Counted from the first letter of the stretch, positions 26,166-35,022 are shown. The stretch: DNA of 64,000 nt from Streptosporangium amethystogenes (GCF_000721075.1 NZ_JOEQ01000005.1:718859-782858); one strand, 5' to 3'. Translations and numbers: made by a program. Notes: generated by a model from the sequence alone, not told the origin.

Positions 26166-26942
26166 TCAGACATTGTGGTAGGCGTCACGGATGCGGCTCA
26201 GGTGGGCCTGCATGGCCTCACTGGCGCCTTCACTGTCGCCGGCGTCGATACGATCCACGATCGTTTCGTGCTCATGGTCGACCTGCACCCAGAACTCGGG
26301 CGGAACCCCCGGGCTCAGGAACTGTGACTGCAGGACCCGGAAGACCGGCTCGGTCATCACGGTCAGCAGGCCGTTGCCGGTCGCCTCGATGATGATTCCA
26401 TGGAAGTGCCGGTGCTCACGGAATTTCACGCTCCGGCCACGACTGTGCTTCTCGCGCTCGATGGCGGCTCGCAACGCCTCGACGTGTCGTGGCTCGCGGC
26501 GTTTCGCCGCGAGCCCGGCGGCGCGAACCTCGAGCATCTCGCGCGCCTCCAGTATGTCCCCGAGGGTCAGGGCGTCCGAGCCCGACATCAGGCCGATGCT
26601 GGTCTCCAGGTAGTCACTGACCTGGTCCGGCTCGACGTCGGCCACGAAGGTCCCGCCGGTGGTTCCTCGAACCGTCTTGACAAGACCTTGCGAGGCGAGA
26701 ACGCGCAGCGCCTCACGGACGGTGCTCCGGCTCACCCCGAAGTTACCGCCGAGATCGGCTTCGGGAGGCAGTCGGTCCCCTGAAGTGAGGGAGCCGTTGA
26801 GGATCAGCTCGCGCAACTGGTCGGCGACCTGCTGGTAGGCCGGGCGCAGTCGGCTGACCGCCAGCGGGGTCGATGCCGTCGAAGAACCCGTGCGCGTGGC
26901 GCTGCTCCGCCTCGCCGCAGACGACGTGCTGGCCTGCCCCAT
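26166..26942 (-). CDS. GntR/FadR (FCD) family transcriptional regulator
   Basis: 258 residues. A Ser/Thr/Arg-rich N-terminal tail (about 25 residues) precedes the winged helix: YQQVADQLRELILNGSLTSGDRLPPEADLGGNFGVSRSTVREALRVLASQGLV (about 38-90) and RGTTGGTFVA wing. The FCD effector domain follows (about 110-240) with the metal-site residues in EHRHFHGIIIEATGN. FCD regulators usually repress catabolic operons and are released by the substrate or an intermediate. A GTCAGAC box lies 160 bases upstream (27101), suggesting self-control, and others mark several operons of the island. Confidence 0.9.
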   Translation of the reverse strand: MGQASTSSAARRSSATRTGSSTASTPLAVSRLRPAYQQVADQLRELILNGSLTSGDRLPPEADLGGNFGVSRSTVREALRVLASQGLVKTVRGTTGGTFVADVEPDQVSDYLETSIGLMSGSDALTLGDILEAREMLEVRAAGLAAKRREPRHVEALRAAIEREKHSRGRSVKFREHRHFHGIIIEATGNGLLTVMTEPVFRVLQSQFLSPGVPPEFWVQVDHEHETIVDRIDAGDSEGASEAMQAHLSRIRDAYHNV

Positions 26943-27100
26943 GGTCTCGCCTTCTTAACTGGTCGTCTACCGGTTCGTACCATCTTGTGGAGGAGGTCGT
27001 CGACGAATGAGCCCGGTCACACCGTCGGGATGGTCGGTCCGGGCCGCGGTCGGCCGGGAGGCGGGATCCCAACTCCGTGATCACGCCTCTGACCAGAATA

Positions 27101-27109
27101 TGTCAGACG
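27101..27109. promoter_or_regulatory. GTCAGAC box upstream of the GntR gene
   Basis: TGTCAGACG lies in the 360-base gap between the GntR gene and the SDR gene. On the minus strand it abuts a TATTCT -10-like hexamer. A weaker copy (TTATCAGACC) is at about 27256. The position fits autoregulation of the GntR gene; the gap shows no gene. Confidence 0.5.
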
Positions 27110-27303
27110 TCGACTGTACCGGTAGCCCGATCCGAACGGCTGTGTATCAGGTTGGATTCGCTCAGAAGACGCCGGGGTCCGATCGAACGTGGATTCGTAG
27201 GTGAGAACAGGTGGCCAAGCGGCTGGAACGACCCCGTAAACCAGCGTGATGTATTTATCAGACCTATGTGCCGAATGCCGGTTGAGAAGCACCGGCCGGC
27301 GTC

Positions 27304-28017
27304 TCAGGTGGAAGGAAGCTGTCCGAGGTCGAGGCGGGTGATCACGGCGGGGCCTTCGAGGGCGACGAGGTTCTGTACGAGATGGCCGACCACGGTGGCG
27401 GGCAGCCGGTCGGCGATGAGCCGGTTCGACAGTTCGCTCTCCACCATGGCCGCGACCACCAGATCCGTCACCTTCACCAGGCGGTCGGACATCTCCTGGC
27501 GCAGCGTGTCGGACAGGCCGAGCATCCCGAACTTCGACGCGGAGTACGCGGCCCCGGTGGGATAGCCGCGCAGTCCCGCCCCGGAGTTCACGTTGACGAT
27601 GTGACCTCGCTTACCCGCGACGGGCTCCTGCCCGGCCATCTGGCGGGCCGCCGCGCGGGCGCAGACGAACGCGCCGGTGAGGTTCGCGTCCAGGGTCTCC
27701 TGCCAGGCCTCGTCGGACATGTCCAGGATCTCGCTCTTCCTGAACACGCCGGCGTTGTTGACCAGCACGTCAAGCCGGCCGTGTTCCTCGGCGATGCCCG
27801 CGACGACGGCGTCGACCTGCCGTGTCACTCTGACGTCGAGGGGCACACCGGTCGCGGCGCCCCCGGTGCCGCGAATCGCGTCGGCCACCTCCGACACCCG
27901 GTCCGCGCGCCGGCCGGCGCACACGACCGCGTACCCGGCCGCCGCCAGTGACTCGGCGACGGCCCGCCCGAGCCCGCTGCCGGCACCGGTCACCAGGGCG
28001 ACGCCGCTCACCGGCAC
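27304..28017 (-). CDS. SDR-family NAD(P)-dependent oxidoreductase
   Basis: About 237 residues. GTG 28017 is preferred (GGAG eight bases upstream); GTG 28011 is the alternative, overlapping the VOC stop codon. VSGVALVTGAGSGLGRAVAESLAAAGYAVVCAGRR is the TGxxxGxG site, VLVNNAGVF the NNAG motif, and VNVNSGAGLRGYPTGAAYSASKFGMLGLSD has catalytic Ser and YxxxK. It is a classical short-chain dehydrogenase/reductase oxidising or reducing a hydroxyl or keto group. Last gene of the operon beginning at 29447. Confidence 0.9.
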   Translation of the reverse strand: MPVSGVALVTGAGSGLGRAVAESLAAAGYAVVCAGRRADRVSEVADAIRGTGGAATGVPLDVRVTRQVDAVVAGIAEEHGRLDVLVNNAGVFRKSEILDMSDEAWQETLDANLTGAFVCARAAARQMAGQEPVAGKRGHIVNVNSGAGLRGYPTGAAYSASKFGMLGLSDTLRQEMSDRLVKVTDLVVAAMVESELSNRLIADRLPATVVGHLVQNLVALEGPAVITRLDLGQLPST

Positions 28018-28940
28018 TGGTAGAACTCCAGGACTTCGCCGTCCAGGCCGAAGAAGGTCTGGACGAGCGCGGGCCCGTACGGGGGCAGGTCCACCTCGAC
28101 CGGATCGCACACCGGCTCGCCTCCGATCCCGGTGACCAGCGCCGCGGTGGCCGCCAGGTCATCGGTCCCCAGCGAGACGGAGAGAATTCCGATGTTGGGC
28201 GGGACGGCCCGATCGCGCTGCTGCTCCCCAGGGAATCCGACATACTGCGCGATCTCCACCCGGCCGTTGAGGGTGTCTCCGGGTACGTACATGTTGATGT
28301 TGTGCAGCCCGGTTCCCGGCGGGAGGCGGAAGAAGGACTCCATATTCTCGATCAGCTTGTCGTACAGCGCCACATAGCCGAGTGCGCCGTAGAAATCCGC
28401 GGACGCGCGGGCGTCGCTGACGTGGATCGCGACGGTCTGCAACTCGCTCGGCCGCCCGTCGTAGCCCGCGAGGGCGGAGCCCTCACCCGGTTCGAGCTGG
28501 AACACGTCCAGGACGACGCCGTCGGGGTCGTAGGAGAGCGAGTCCCAGGCGGACAGGTCCGGCATCACCGTCCAGTGCGTGGGCTCGGACTTGGTGCGGC
28601 CGCCCGCCGCGCGCAGCCGGTCAAGGGCCGGCCGGATGTCGTCGACCCGGATGTTGAGCGCGTAGTGCCCGTAGTCCTGGGCCCGGGAGTAGTCGCCCCA
28701 GTACGGCTCGCCCGGGGTGTCGAAGCACACCAGGCGCAGCAGCCCGGTGGAGGATCCCGCGGGTCCCATCACGACCGCGTGACCGGTGAGGCCGCCCGGC
28801 ATCTGCCAGAGGAGTTCCGTCTCCCGTCCGCCGATCGCGCCTTCGGCCAGGCGAACGTACCCGAACGTGTCCGCGTAGAAGGCGCACGACCGTTCCAGAC
28901 CCGAGACGGCCACGGTGGTCACGGACAGTTCGCTGATCAC
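28008..28940 (-). CDS. VOC family protein, two modules
   Basis: 310 residues. Two VOC modules: ELSVTTVAVSGLERSCAFYADTFGYVRLAEG with HYALNIRVDDIRPALDRL (about 1-130), and LQTVAIHVSDARASADFYGALGYVALYDKL with IGILSVSLGTDDLAATAAL (about 155-305). GxGLHNINMYVPGDT and VLEFYQCR at the end include possible metal ligands (His, Glu). Proteins of this size include extradiol-type dioxygenases, but the active-site His/Tyr set cannot be confirmed. It lies between the SnoaL-like and SDR genes in an operon under element copy E. Confidence 0.75.
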   Translation of the reverse strand: MISELSVTTVAVSGLERSCAFYADTFGYVRLAEGAIGGRETELLWQMPGGLTGHAVVMGPAGSSTGLLRLVCFDTPGEPYWGDYSRAQDYGHYALNIRVDDIRPALDRLRAAGGRTKSEPTHWTVMPDLSAWDSLSYDPDGVVLDVFQLEPGEGSALAGYDGRPSELQTVAIHVSDARASADFYGALGYVALYDKLIENMESFFRLPPGTGLHNINMYVPGDTLNGRVEIAQYVGFPGEQQRDRAVPPNIGILSVSLGTDDLAATAALVTGIGGEPVCDPVEVDLPPYGPALVQTFFGLDGEVLEFYQCR

Positions 28941-29009
28941 GGGATGTTCTCCTCCGTACGGACTTTCACTCTTTGGCCCTGGACCGGCCTGTGGGGGACG
29001 TGTCGCCGA

Positions 29010-29447
29010 TCACGGCAGCGGGGCCGCGCCCTCGGGCCACCAGTCACCGGCGCCGTACGGGTCCTCCAGCGGCTGGGAACCGTGCTCGTGGACGATGCGC
29101 CACCGTCCTTCCTCGCGGCGTACCAGCCAGGTCATCCGCATTCGCAGCCGGCCGGCCTTGCCGTCGCCCACGATGTCGTAGTCGATGACGCCGACGACCT
29201 GGGCCAGGGTGTCGCTCTCCCAGGTGAACGGGCCCTCGACCCAGCGGAACGCGGTGATGCTGATCGGTGCCTGGAAGTACGCCTCCCAGCCCGCCTTGAT
29301 CCGGTCACCGCCGTGGGTGGTCCAGCGCGGTCCCTCGACGAAGACGTAGGCGTCGTCTTCGGGGGAGAACGTCTCCAGCACCCCTTCCAGTCGCCGGTCG
29401 ATGACGGCGGTGAGCATCGCCTCGGCGGTGCCGAGCGGTGTCGTCAT
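29010..29447 (-). CDS. SnoaL/NTF2-like fold protein
   Basis: 145 residues. AMLTAVIDRRLEGVLETFSPEDDAYVFVEGPRWTTHGGDRIKAGWEAYF and MRMTWLVRREEGRWRIVHEHGS follow the helix-helix-sheet plan of SnoaL/DUF4440 NTF2-like proteins. W-R-I-V-H-E-H near the C-terminus is the usual last strand. Members are small ketosteroid-isomerase-like enzymes or binding proteins. It is the first gene after the promoter with element copy E, followed by the VOC and SDR genes. ATG start with GGGAAGG upstream. Confidence 0.75.
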   Translation of the reverse strand: MTTPLGTAEAMLTAVIDRRLEGVLETFSPEDDAYVFVEGPRWTTHGGDRIKAGWEAYFQAPISITAFRWVEGPFTWESDTLAQVVGVIDYDIVGDGKAGRLRMRMTWLVRREEGRWRIVHEHGSQPLEDPYGAGDWWPEGAAPLP

Positions 29448-29475
29448 GAGTGTGCCTTCCCAGCCGAGCTCGTAT

Positions 29476-29542
29476 GTTCCGTTATTTGAAACAGTGTTTC
29501 TAAATAACCGAGAGGATAATTGTCTGAGGTATAAGGGGTCAA
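29476..29542 (-). promoter_or_regulatory. promoter with GTCTGAG box and 25-bp element (copy E)
   Basis: On the minus strand: TTGACC (29537-29542), 17-base spacer containing CTCAGAC, TTATCC (29514-29519), then GAAAC-N3-GTTTC-N7-GGAAC (29476-29500). The inner palindrome extends to near-perfect TTATTTGAAAC…GTTTCTAAATAA arms. The promoter is nearly the same as that at 41.9 kb. Confidence 0.8.
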
Positions 29543-29589
29543 GTTCCGGCGGCGGCTGGAACGATGTGACGAGGGGATCGCCGGTGTCG

Positions 29590-30591
29590 TCACGGGGCGG
29601 CCTCGGGTGCGACGCGCACGATGGACTTGCCGACGTTGTGGCCGCCCATCAGCCGGACGAAGGCCCCGGGTGCGGATTCCAGGCCCTCGTGTACCTCCTC
29701 CAGCAAGCGCAGTCGCCCGTCGGCGACGAGCCCGCCCACCCTGCGGTCGAACCGCGGGCGCAGGTCCTCGTGGTCGTAGACGACGAATCCGTGCACGACG
29801 GCCCGCGTCCGCATCAGCGCGCCCGCCGGCAGGACGGTCTGCCCCACCTCGTTGGCGTGCTCGGGCAGCCCGGCCAGCACCACCCGGCCGCCGACGGTGA
29901 GCCGGTTCAGAACGCCTTCGAGTACCGTGCCGCCGGCCATGTGAAGGTAGCCGTCGACGCCGTCCGGGCAGGCGGCCGCGAGGGCGTCGGCCCAGCCGGG
30001 ATCGTGGCGGTCGACGGCGGCGGTGTAGCCGAAGTGCTCGACCGCGATCTCGCATTTCTCCGGTCCGCCGACGATCGCCACCGTGCGGGCTCCCGCGAGC
30101 CTGGCGAGTTGCCCGGCGGCGCCGCCGACGGCGCCCGTCGCGGAGGACACCACGACGGTGTCTCCCACGCCGGGGCAGAGCAGCCTGCTCACGCAGGCGT
30201 AGGCGGTGAGACCCGGTGTGCCGAGCACGCCGAGTCTCGCGGTACGCGGCACGCCGGGCGGCACGGCCACCGGGCGAACGGACGCGGCGGGGACGGTGGC
30301 GTACTCCTGCCAGCCGGTCTCGGTCACGACCCATTCCCCCGTGCCGGCCACCTGGCCCACCGACCTTCCGGGGATGAGCTCGCCGGGATGTACCGGGGGG
30401 TGGCCGAGGTCGCGGCCGGTCAGGGTGCCCCGGACGTAGGGGTCGAGGGAGAGGTGGACGGTGCGCACCGTCACCTCGCCGGGCCCGGGCGGCGCGAGGG
30501 CGACGGTCTCCATGCGGAAGTCGGCCTCGACGGGTACGCCCTCGGGACGCCGGGCGAGGACGAATCTGCGCTGGGTGGTTGGGAGGTTCAT
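29590..30591 (-). CDS. MDR-family NADP-dependent oxidoreductase (PTGR/LTB4DH type)
   Basis: 333 residues from ATG 30591 (AGGAG upstream); the longer frame to 30852 is rejected. MNLPTTQRRFVLARRPEG and TVHLSLDPYVRGTLTG are typical of prostaglandin reductase/leukotriene B4 dehydrogenase-type enzymes without zinc; VVVSSATGAVGGAAGQLARLAG is the NADPH-binding loop and MGGHNVGKSIVRV the C-terminus. It would reduce an alpha,beta-unsaturated ketone or aldehyde. It ends 48 bases before the -35 of copy E's promoter. Upstream lies a hairpin at 30783, so it probably has its own promoter in 30592-30780, which I cannot identify. Confidence 0.87.
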   Translation of the reverse strand: MNLPTTQRRFVLARRPEGVPVEADFRMETVALAPPGPGEVTVRTVHLSLDPYVRGTLTGRDLGHPPVHPGELIPGRSVGQVAGTGEWVVTETGWQEYATVPAASVRPVAVPPGVPRTARLGVLGTPGLTAYACVSRLLCPGVGDTVVVSSATGAVGGAAGQLARLAGARTVAIVGGPEKCEIAVEHFGYTAAVDRHDPGWADALAAACPDGVDGYLHMAGGTVLEGVLNRLTVGGRVVLAGLPEHANEVGQTVLPAGALMRTRAVVHGFVVYDHEDLRPRFDRRVGGLVADGRLRLLEEVHEGLESAPGAFVRLMGGHNVGKSIVRVAPEAAP

Positions 30592-30782
30592 CAAAACTCC
30601 TTGAGCGTGGAGACCCCGAGGCCTGGCCCGGGGCGGAAACGGGGAAGTCAAGTGGTCAGGGTCCTCTTCGTGCGGGTGCCGTTCTCCGGCGTCCACGTGC
30701 GGGTACGTGCCCCGTCTCACGCCAGGCGCCGCCGACGAGCGAGCCTCACGCCGTCGCCGACTGCCCGGCCCCGAACTCCGGT

Positions 30783-30811
30783 GAACCCCCTGACCGGTGG
30801 CCAGGGGGTTC
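30783..30811 (-). terminator. hairpin between MmgE/PrpD and MDR genes
   Basis: 10-bp perfect arms GAACCCCCTG (30783-30792) and CAGGGGGTTC (30802-30811) with a 9-base loop, 70 bases after the minus-strand stop at 30880. It likely ends the transcript coming from 33.8 kb. The rest of the 288-base gap shows nothing clear. Confidence 0.7.
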
Positions 30812-30879
30812 GTCTGCGGGCGGGGGAGACGACATGGAGCAGCCGCCACCACCGGCTGCGGCGCCTGCCGTGTTCGTGC

Positions 30880-32295
30880 CTACACGTGCGCGATCAGTGC
30901 CGCGTCGAGCAGGCCCGCGACGCTGCGGCGCGTCGCGAGACCGCGGACCTCCAGGGCGAGCGCCTCGGCGGCCTCGGCCGGCAGCACGCGAGAGGCGTTG
31001 AGGGTGTACTTCGTCTGCAGCTCGTCCATCGTCAGCGGATGTTCGGGCCCGCCACGCGAGGAGTGAACCCGATGCTCCAGGCGGCGGCCATCCTTGGTGC
31101 GGACCCGCAGCACGGCGGAGAAGGCCCGGGGGAACTCCTCGGTGCACTCCGCGTCGGCCACCACGCGCACCTTGGCGGCCAGTGACAGCCGCCGCTCGTC
31201 ACGGAAGGCGGACTCGGCGAAGTCGTCGAGGTGCAGCCCGAGGCCGCCCCCTCCGATCAGGGCGCTTGCCACGGTGTACGGGCCGGAGAACTTGGCGTGG
31301 TACGGCGTCCGTGGCCGCACCTTTTCCCCGTGCGGTTCCCCGATCGTCCGCAGCGGGGCGGCCGCCACGCCGAGCTCGATCTCCGCCACGTCCTCGGGTC
31401 GCAGGCCTTCGGCGCGCAGGGCGAGGGCGGCGTCGATGCCCGGATGGGTGAAGTGGTTCGAGGGATAGGGCTTGTACACCGTACGCAGCAGTTCCCAGCG
31501 CTCGCCCAGCCCGTCGGTGATCGCGGCCTCGTCGTAGCGTCCGTCGAGGAACGCCTGGAAGAAGCCGAAGCGCCCCTCGAAGACCGTCGGCGGCCCGGTC
31601 ACCCCCTCGGCGGCCATGGTGGCGGCGACGACGCCCGCGTGGGCGGCCCAGCCGCAGTGCACCCGCTTCACGGTGCCGCCGGTGCGGTTGGCCTCGATGA
31701 CGCCCGCTCCCATGCTGGCGGCGATGCCCATGGCATGGGCGATGCCGTCGGCGGAGAGGCCCATCAGCAGGGCCGACCCGGCGGCGGCGCCGACGGTCCC
31801 GCAGATCGACGTGGCGTGCCAGCCCTTCTCGAAGAAGAGGGAGTTGCGCAGCTCGGGGAGGTAGGAGGCCATGCCCAGCCGGTTGGTGATCTCGTCGCCG
31901 ACCGCCACCGCCTGGCACAGCTCGACGCCCGAGGCCCCGACGGACTCCGCGACGGCCAGCGTCGCGGGCACGACGGAGGCGGACGGGTGCAGCACCGAGG
32001 GCAGATGGGTGTCGTCGAAGTCGAGCGCGTGCGCGAGAGTGCCGTTGACCAGCGCCGCCGAGGGCGCGGGCAGCGACAGCCGGTGGCCGAGGACGGAGGA
32101 CTCTCCGGTACCGCCCCACCGGCTCGCCATCCGCAGGGTCGCCTCATGCGGCTCGGACGGATCGGTGAGTTCCTGGGCGGCGAGGCAGTTGCCGAAGGTG
32201 TCGATCACCCGTCCCGTCACGTCCGCGACGACCGCCGGAGGCAGGCCCGCACGGGCGGCGGCGGCGAATTCGGCCAGAGCCGAGACGATGGTCAT
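30880..32295 (-). CDS. MmgE/PrpD family protein (copy 2)
   Basis: 471 residues from ATG 32295, overlapping the cyclase stop (ATGA); a longer frame to 32619 only runs through that gene. VNGTLAHALDFDDTHLPSVLHPSASVVPATLA repeats the signature of copy 1, followed by GWHATSICGTVGAAAGSALLMGLS, KRVHCGWAAHAGVVAATMAAEG and PSNHFTHPGIDAALAL. About one residue in three matches copy 1 by eye, so these are old paralogues. Likely a dehydratase or decarboxylase of a carboxylic acid. Coupled to the cyclase-family hydrolase, which could produce its substrate by ring opening. Confidence 0.85.
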   Translation of the reverse strand: MTIVSALAEFAAAARAGLPPAVVADVTGRVIDTFGNCLAAQELTDPSEPHEATLRMASRWGGTGESSVLGHRLSLPAPSAALVNGTLAHALDFDDTHLPSVLHPSASVVPATLAVAESVGASGVELCQAVAVGDEITNRLGMASYLPELRNSLFFEKGWHATSICGTVGAAAGSALLMGLSADGIAHAMGIAASMGAGVIEANRTGGTVKRVHCGWAAHAGVVAATMAAEGVTGPPTVFEGRFGFFQAFLDGRYDEAAITDGLGERWELLRTVYKPYPSNHFTHPGIDAALALRAEGLRPEDVAEIELGVAAAPLRTIGEPHGEKVRPRTPYHAKFSGPYTVASALIGGGGLGLHLDDFAESAFRDERRLSLAAKVRVVADAECTEEFPRAFSAVLRVRTKDGRRLEHRVHSSRGGPEHPLTMDELQTKYTLNASRVLPAEAAEALALEVRGLATRRSVAGLLDAALIAHV

Positions 32296-33095
32296 GCGGC
32301 GAGCACCGCGAGCGGCCGCACGGGCGCACCCGTGGCGCCCACGATGGAGAGCGGGTTGAGGATCAGCAGGAACTCGGGTGTGCCCAGGCTGAGCAGCTCG
32401 GTCAGGCGCATCGTCTCGACGATGTGCACGCCCGCCTCCACGAGCAGGATCCGGTGTACGGGGAGCGTGGAGTGACCGCGGCCCGCCGCGATGTGCTCGA
32501 AGGCGATCGTCTCGCCTCCGGCCACCGCGACCCCCTGCTCGACCAGCCAGCGAGCGGCGTCCGGCCCCGGGCCGGGCACACCGCCCTCCTCGCCCATGAA
32601 ACGGGCCGGCCGGTCCCACTCGCGTGACCAGCCGGTACCGATCAGCACGGCGTCACCGGCGCGCGGCCGCACGCCCGCCTTCTGTGTCGCCGCTTCCAGA
32701 TCCTCGGGGGTCACCTCGTACCCGGGCGGCAGAACGTCGACCCCGTGCACGGCGGTCACGTCGAGCAGCACGCCACGTCCGACGTACGGGGTGAAGGTTT
32801 CGATCCCGAGTCGGGACAGGCCCTGGTGTGACTGGATGCCCGCCGCCTCGACCTCGCCGTGGACGTACCCGTCCTGTGAGACGTGTCCGAGGGCGTCGAC
32901 ATGGGTGCCCACGTGTCCGCCGGTGAAAATGACCTCGTTCGCGGCCGACCCGCCGTCCTCACGGACCATGTCACCGTGCCTTCGCTCGATGACCATCCTG
33001 AAACGCGGATGGTTCGGCGACTGGGGCATTCCCGTGCGCATGGGATGAGCGAGATCGACGATCTTGGAGCCGTCGAGATGCCGCCACAACGACAT
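32292..33095 (-). CDS. cyclase-family (kynurenine formamidase-like) metal hydrolase
   Basis: 267 residues from ATG 33095 (AAGG upstream). IVDLAHPMRTGMPQSPNHPRF at the N-terminus and FTGGHVGTHVDALGHV with the HxGTHxDxxxH zinc or manganese site are the Cyclase/KynB signature; GDAVLIGTGWSREW and GGETIAFEHI complete the fold. Members hydrolyse formamides, isatin or cyclic amides and lactones. It lies between the MmgE/PrpD gene and the deleted CoA transferase, with overlaps on both sides. Substrate unknown; a cyclic imide or amide would fit the dead hydantoinase at 35053. Confidence 0.87.
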   Translation of the reverse strand: MSLWRHLDGSKIVDLAHPMRTGMPQSPNHPRFRMVIERRHGDMVREDGGSAANEVIFTGGHVGTHVDALGHVSQDGYVHGEVEAAGIQSHQGLSRLGIETFTPYVGRGVLLDVTAVHGVDVLPPGYEVTPEDLEAATQKAGVRPRAGDAVLIGTGWSREWDRPARFMGEEGGVPGPGPDAARWLVEQGVAVAGGETIAFEHIAAGRGHSTLPVHRILLVEAGVHIVETMRLTELLSLGTPEFLLILNPLSIVGATGAPVRPLAVLAA

Positions 33096-33721
33096 CACAC
33101 CACCTTCTTCTCTAGCAGGGCGTCGAGTTCTTCGGCACTCACTTCGAGGCCACCCCGGACGTCTGCGTTGTCGGCGCCGCGTGAGCGGCCTGTCCACCGG
33201 ATCGAGCGCGGTGTGTCCGAGAGCCTGAAGAGCACGTTCTGCATGCGCAGCGGCCCGAGGTCCTCGTCGTCCACCGTGGTGATCGTGTCGAGCGCCTGGT
33301 ACTGCGGATCCTCGAACAGGTCTCGGATGTCGTAGACGGGTGTCACGGCGGCCTGGGCCCGTTCGAACTCCCTGACCACCGTGTCGAGGTCGTGCCGGGA
33401 GTTCGATCCACCGACGTGGCCGTCGAGCAGGTCGGCGTGTTCGGCGCGGCCGGCACCGGAGCGGAACCACGGCTCGTCGATCACCTCGGGGTGCTCCACC
33501 TTGATGACGTCGGCGCCGTGGTCACCGAGGATGGTCGCCGCCAGTGGTCCGGCGAACAGGGTGGCCGTGTCGACGAGCACAACGCCGCTCAGCGGCCCTG
33601 TGGGGTCAGGCACCTGTTCGGCCGCCTGCGCCGGTGGACGTTCGACCCTTGCCGATCGCTCCCCCGGAACGATCTGCTCTGCCTCCACGAAATCGGCCTC
33701 CTCGAAGTGTGCTGTGTCCAT
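33095..33721 (-). pseudogene. family III CoA transferase with large in-frame internal deletion
   Basis: The frame is open for about 208 residues. The N-terminal part (LVDTATLFAGPLAATILGDHGADVIKVEHP) is the normal start of a CaiB protein after a 45-residue Pro/Glu-rich lead. At about 33487 it jumps directly to the C-terminal part (EPWFRSGAGRAEHADLLDG, then VTPVYDIRDLFEDPQYQA). About 200 or more central residues, with the catalytic Asp, are missing. The reading frame is kept, so it may still be translated, but it cannot be an active transferase. ATG 33721 has no good ribosome site; ATG 33781, right beside element copy F, is an alternative. Confidence 0.75.
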
Positions 33722-33782
33722 GTACGGCCCGAAGCGCGACCCCGGGCAGGCGTCGCGCTCGCCGGGGGCTTCACAATCCATT

Positions 33783-33807
33783 GAAACAGCGTTACTGTCT
33801 GCGGAAC
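33783..33807. promoter_or_regulatory. 25-bp three-half-site element (copy F)
   Basis: GAAAC-N3-GTTAC-N7-GGAAC on the plus strand. Relative to the minus-strand operon it is in the opposite orientation from most copies, as is copy G. A minus-strand promoter is only weakly visible (TTCGGA, 17 bases, GACTTG). The next 380 bases (33808-34194) to the IclR gene contain no convincing gene. Confidence 0.65.
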
Positions 33808-34158
33808 AAGTCCAGTGAAGATATCGAATTCCGAAGTGGGGAGGGCGGCCTGTGATGATCTCCCACGTCCACCGGATGAGAGTCGGTGGCGACACGCGGG
33901 GCTTCCGGAACCGGTTGGAGGGGCGGGAGGTCCGGCTCTGCCGGGGCCTGGTCCATGGTGCGGGAAGTGCGCTGCCGGCACAGCGTTGTCGGCGAGGTGC
34001 ACGTGATCGAGAACCGCGCCGACTTCGATGACGAAGCGGACCGGTGCGGTCATCGCAGGGCGCTTGCGCTCCAAGGCGGATGACGGCTGGTGGTCGGGCT
34101 TCACTTACACGCGAATAGTCCCCGATCTGCCAGTGAAGATCGGTTTTCAACGCCAGGA

Positions 34159-34172
34159 TAGGTGATCACCTA
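34159..34172. promoter_or_regulatory. 14-bp palindrome TAGGTGATCACCTA before the IclR gene
   Basis: A perfect even-length palindrome 22 bases before the ATG of the IclR gene and just upstream of its GGAGGA ribosome site. Its sequence differs from the 25-bp element. It could be an operator for autoregulation or for another regulator. Confidence 0.5.
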
Positions 34173-34194
34173 ACCGCTCTTCCTGGAGGAACAC

Positions 34195-35022
34195 ATGTCG
34201 ACGAAGGACCGAAATGCCGTGACCACCGACAAACCCATCCGGGAGAGCACCGGACAGGCCATCGCCACAGTAGAGCGAGCCGCCGAAGTGCTGATGCACT
34301 TCACCGAGACGCCGTCGGTGACGCTCGGCGTCACCGAGATCGCCGATGCGCTCAGAATGTCGAAGGCCGCGGTGCACCGGATCCTGGCCTCGCTGCGGGT
34401 TCGCGGTCTCATCCAACTGGACCCGGCGACCAGACGCTACTCCCTTGGAGTCGGTGCCATGCGACTGGGCCTCGCCTACCTGGACCGCCTCGATATCAGA
34501 CGCATCGCCGCGCCCGAGTTGATGACGCTGTCCCAGCGGACCAACGAGACGGCGACGCTGTCGACCCGCACGGGCTGGACCCGGATCTACGTGGACCAGG
34601 TCACCCCGCCCCGCGAGGTCATCATGAGCGTCACTCTTGGCGCGCCGTACCCGCTGCACGCGGGTGGCTCGTCCAAGGCGTTCCTCGCCTTCCTGACCGA
34701 GGAGGAGATCGAGAGTTACCTGTCGAGCGGACCGTTGGAGTCGCCGACCAGCAGGACCGTGTCCAATGTCGCGAAGCTGCGCAAGGAACTCGCGCACATC
34801 CGTGAGTGCGGCTGGTCCCAGTCGTTCGCCGAGCGGATGTCGGGCGCGGCGTCGGTCGCCGCGCCCGTTCTCGACCACCATGGGCGGCCGGTGGCCGTCA
34901 TCAGCGTCTGCGGGCCGCTGGAGCGGTTTCGCACCGAGGTCGACGCGTGCGTCGAGGCGCTTCTGGAATCAACAGCACGACTGTCCATCCAGATGGGGTG
35001 GACCCCGCCAGAAAGGAGGTGA
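34195..35022 (+). CDS. IclR family transcriptional regulator
   Basis: 275 residues, ATG with GGAGGA five bases upstream. Winged helix at about 22-80: AIATVERAAEVLMHFTE, VTEIADALRMSKAAVHRILASLRVRGLI, TRRYSLGVGAMRLG. The effector domain (about 100-265) contains TRTGWTRIYVDQVTPPREVIMSVTLGAPYPLHAGGSSKAFLAFL and the C-terminal AAPVLDHHGRPVAVISVCGP. IclR proteins control aromatic, acetate and purine catabolism and often bind palindromes such as GGAAC/GAAAC-N3-GTTCC/GTTTC. Such sites mark nine promoters of this island, so this gene is the best candidate for the regulon's repressor. Its own upstream region carries a different palindrome. Confidence 0.92.
   Translation: MSTKDRNAVTTDKPIRESTGQAIATVERAAEVLMHFTETPSVTLGVTEIADALRMSKAAVHRILASLRVRGLIQLDPATRRYSLGVGAMRLGLAYLDRLDIRRIAAPELMTLSQRTNETATLSTRTGWTRIYVDQVTPPREVIMSVTLGAPYPLHAGGSSKAFLAFLTEEEIESYLSSGPLESPTSRTVSNVAKLRKELAHIRECGWSQSFAERMSGAASVAAPVLDHHGRPVAVISVCGPLERFRTEVDACVEALLESTARLSIQMGWTPPERR

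Noticed and set aside
26163..26172. CTCAGACATT at the end of the GntR gene as another GTCAGAC-type operator
   Set aside because: It lies in the last codons and stop of the gene, has no promoter elements around it, and matches one half only; likely chance.
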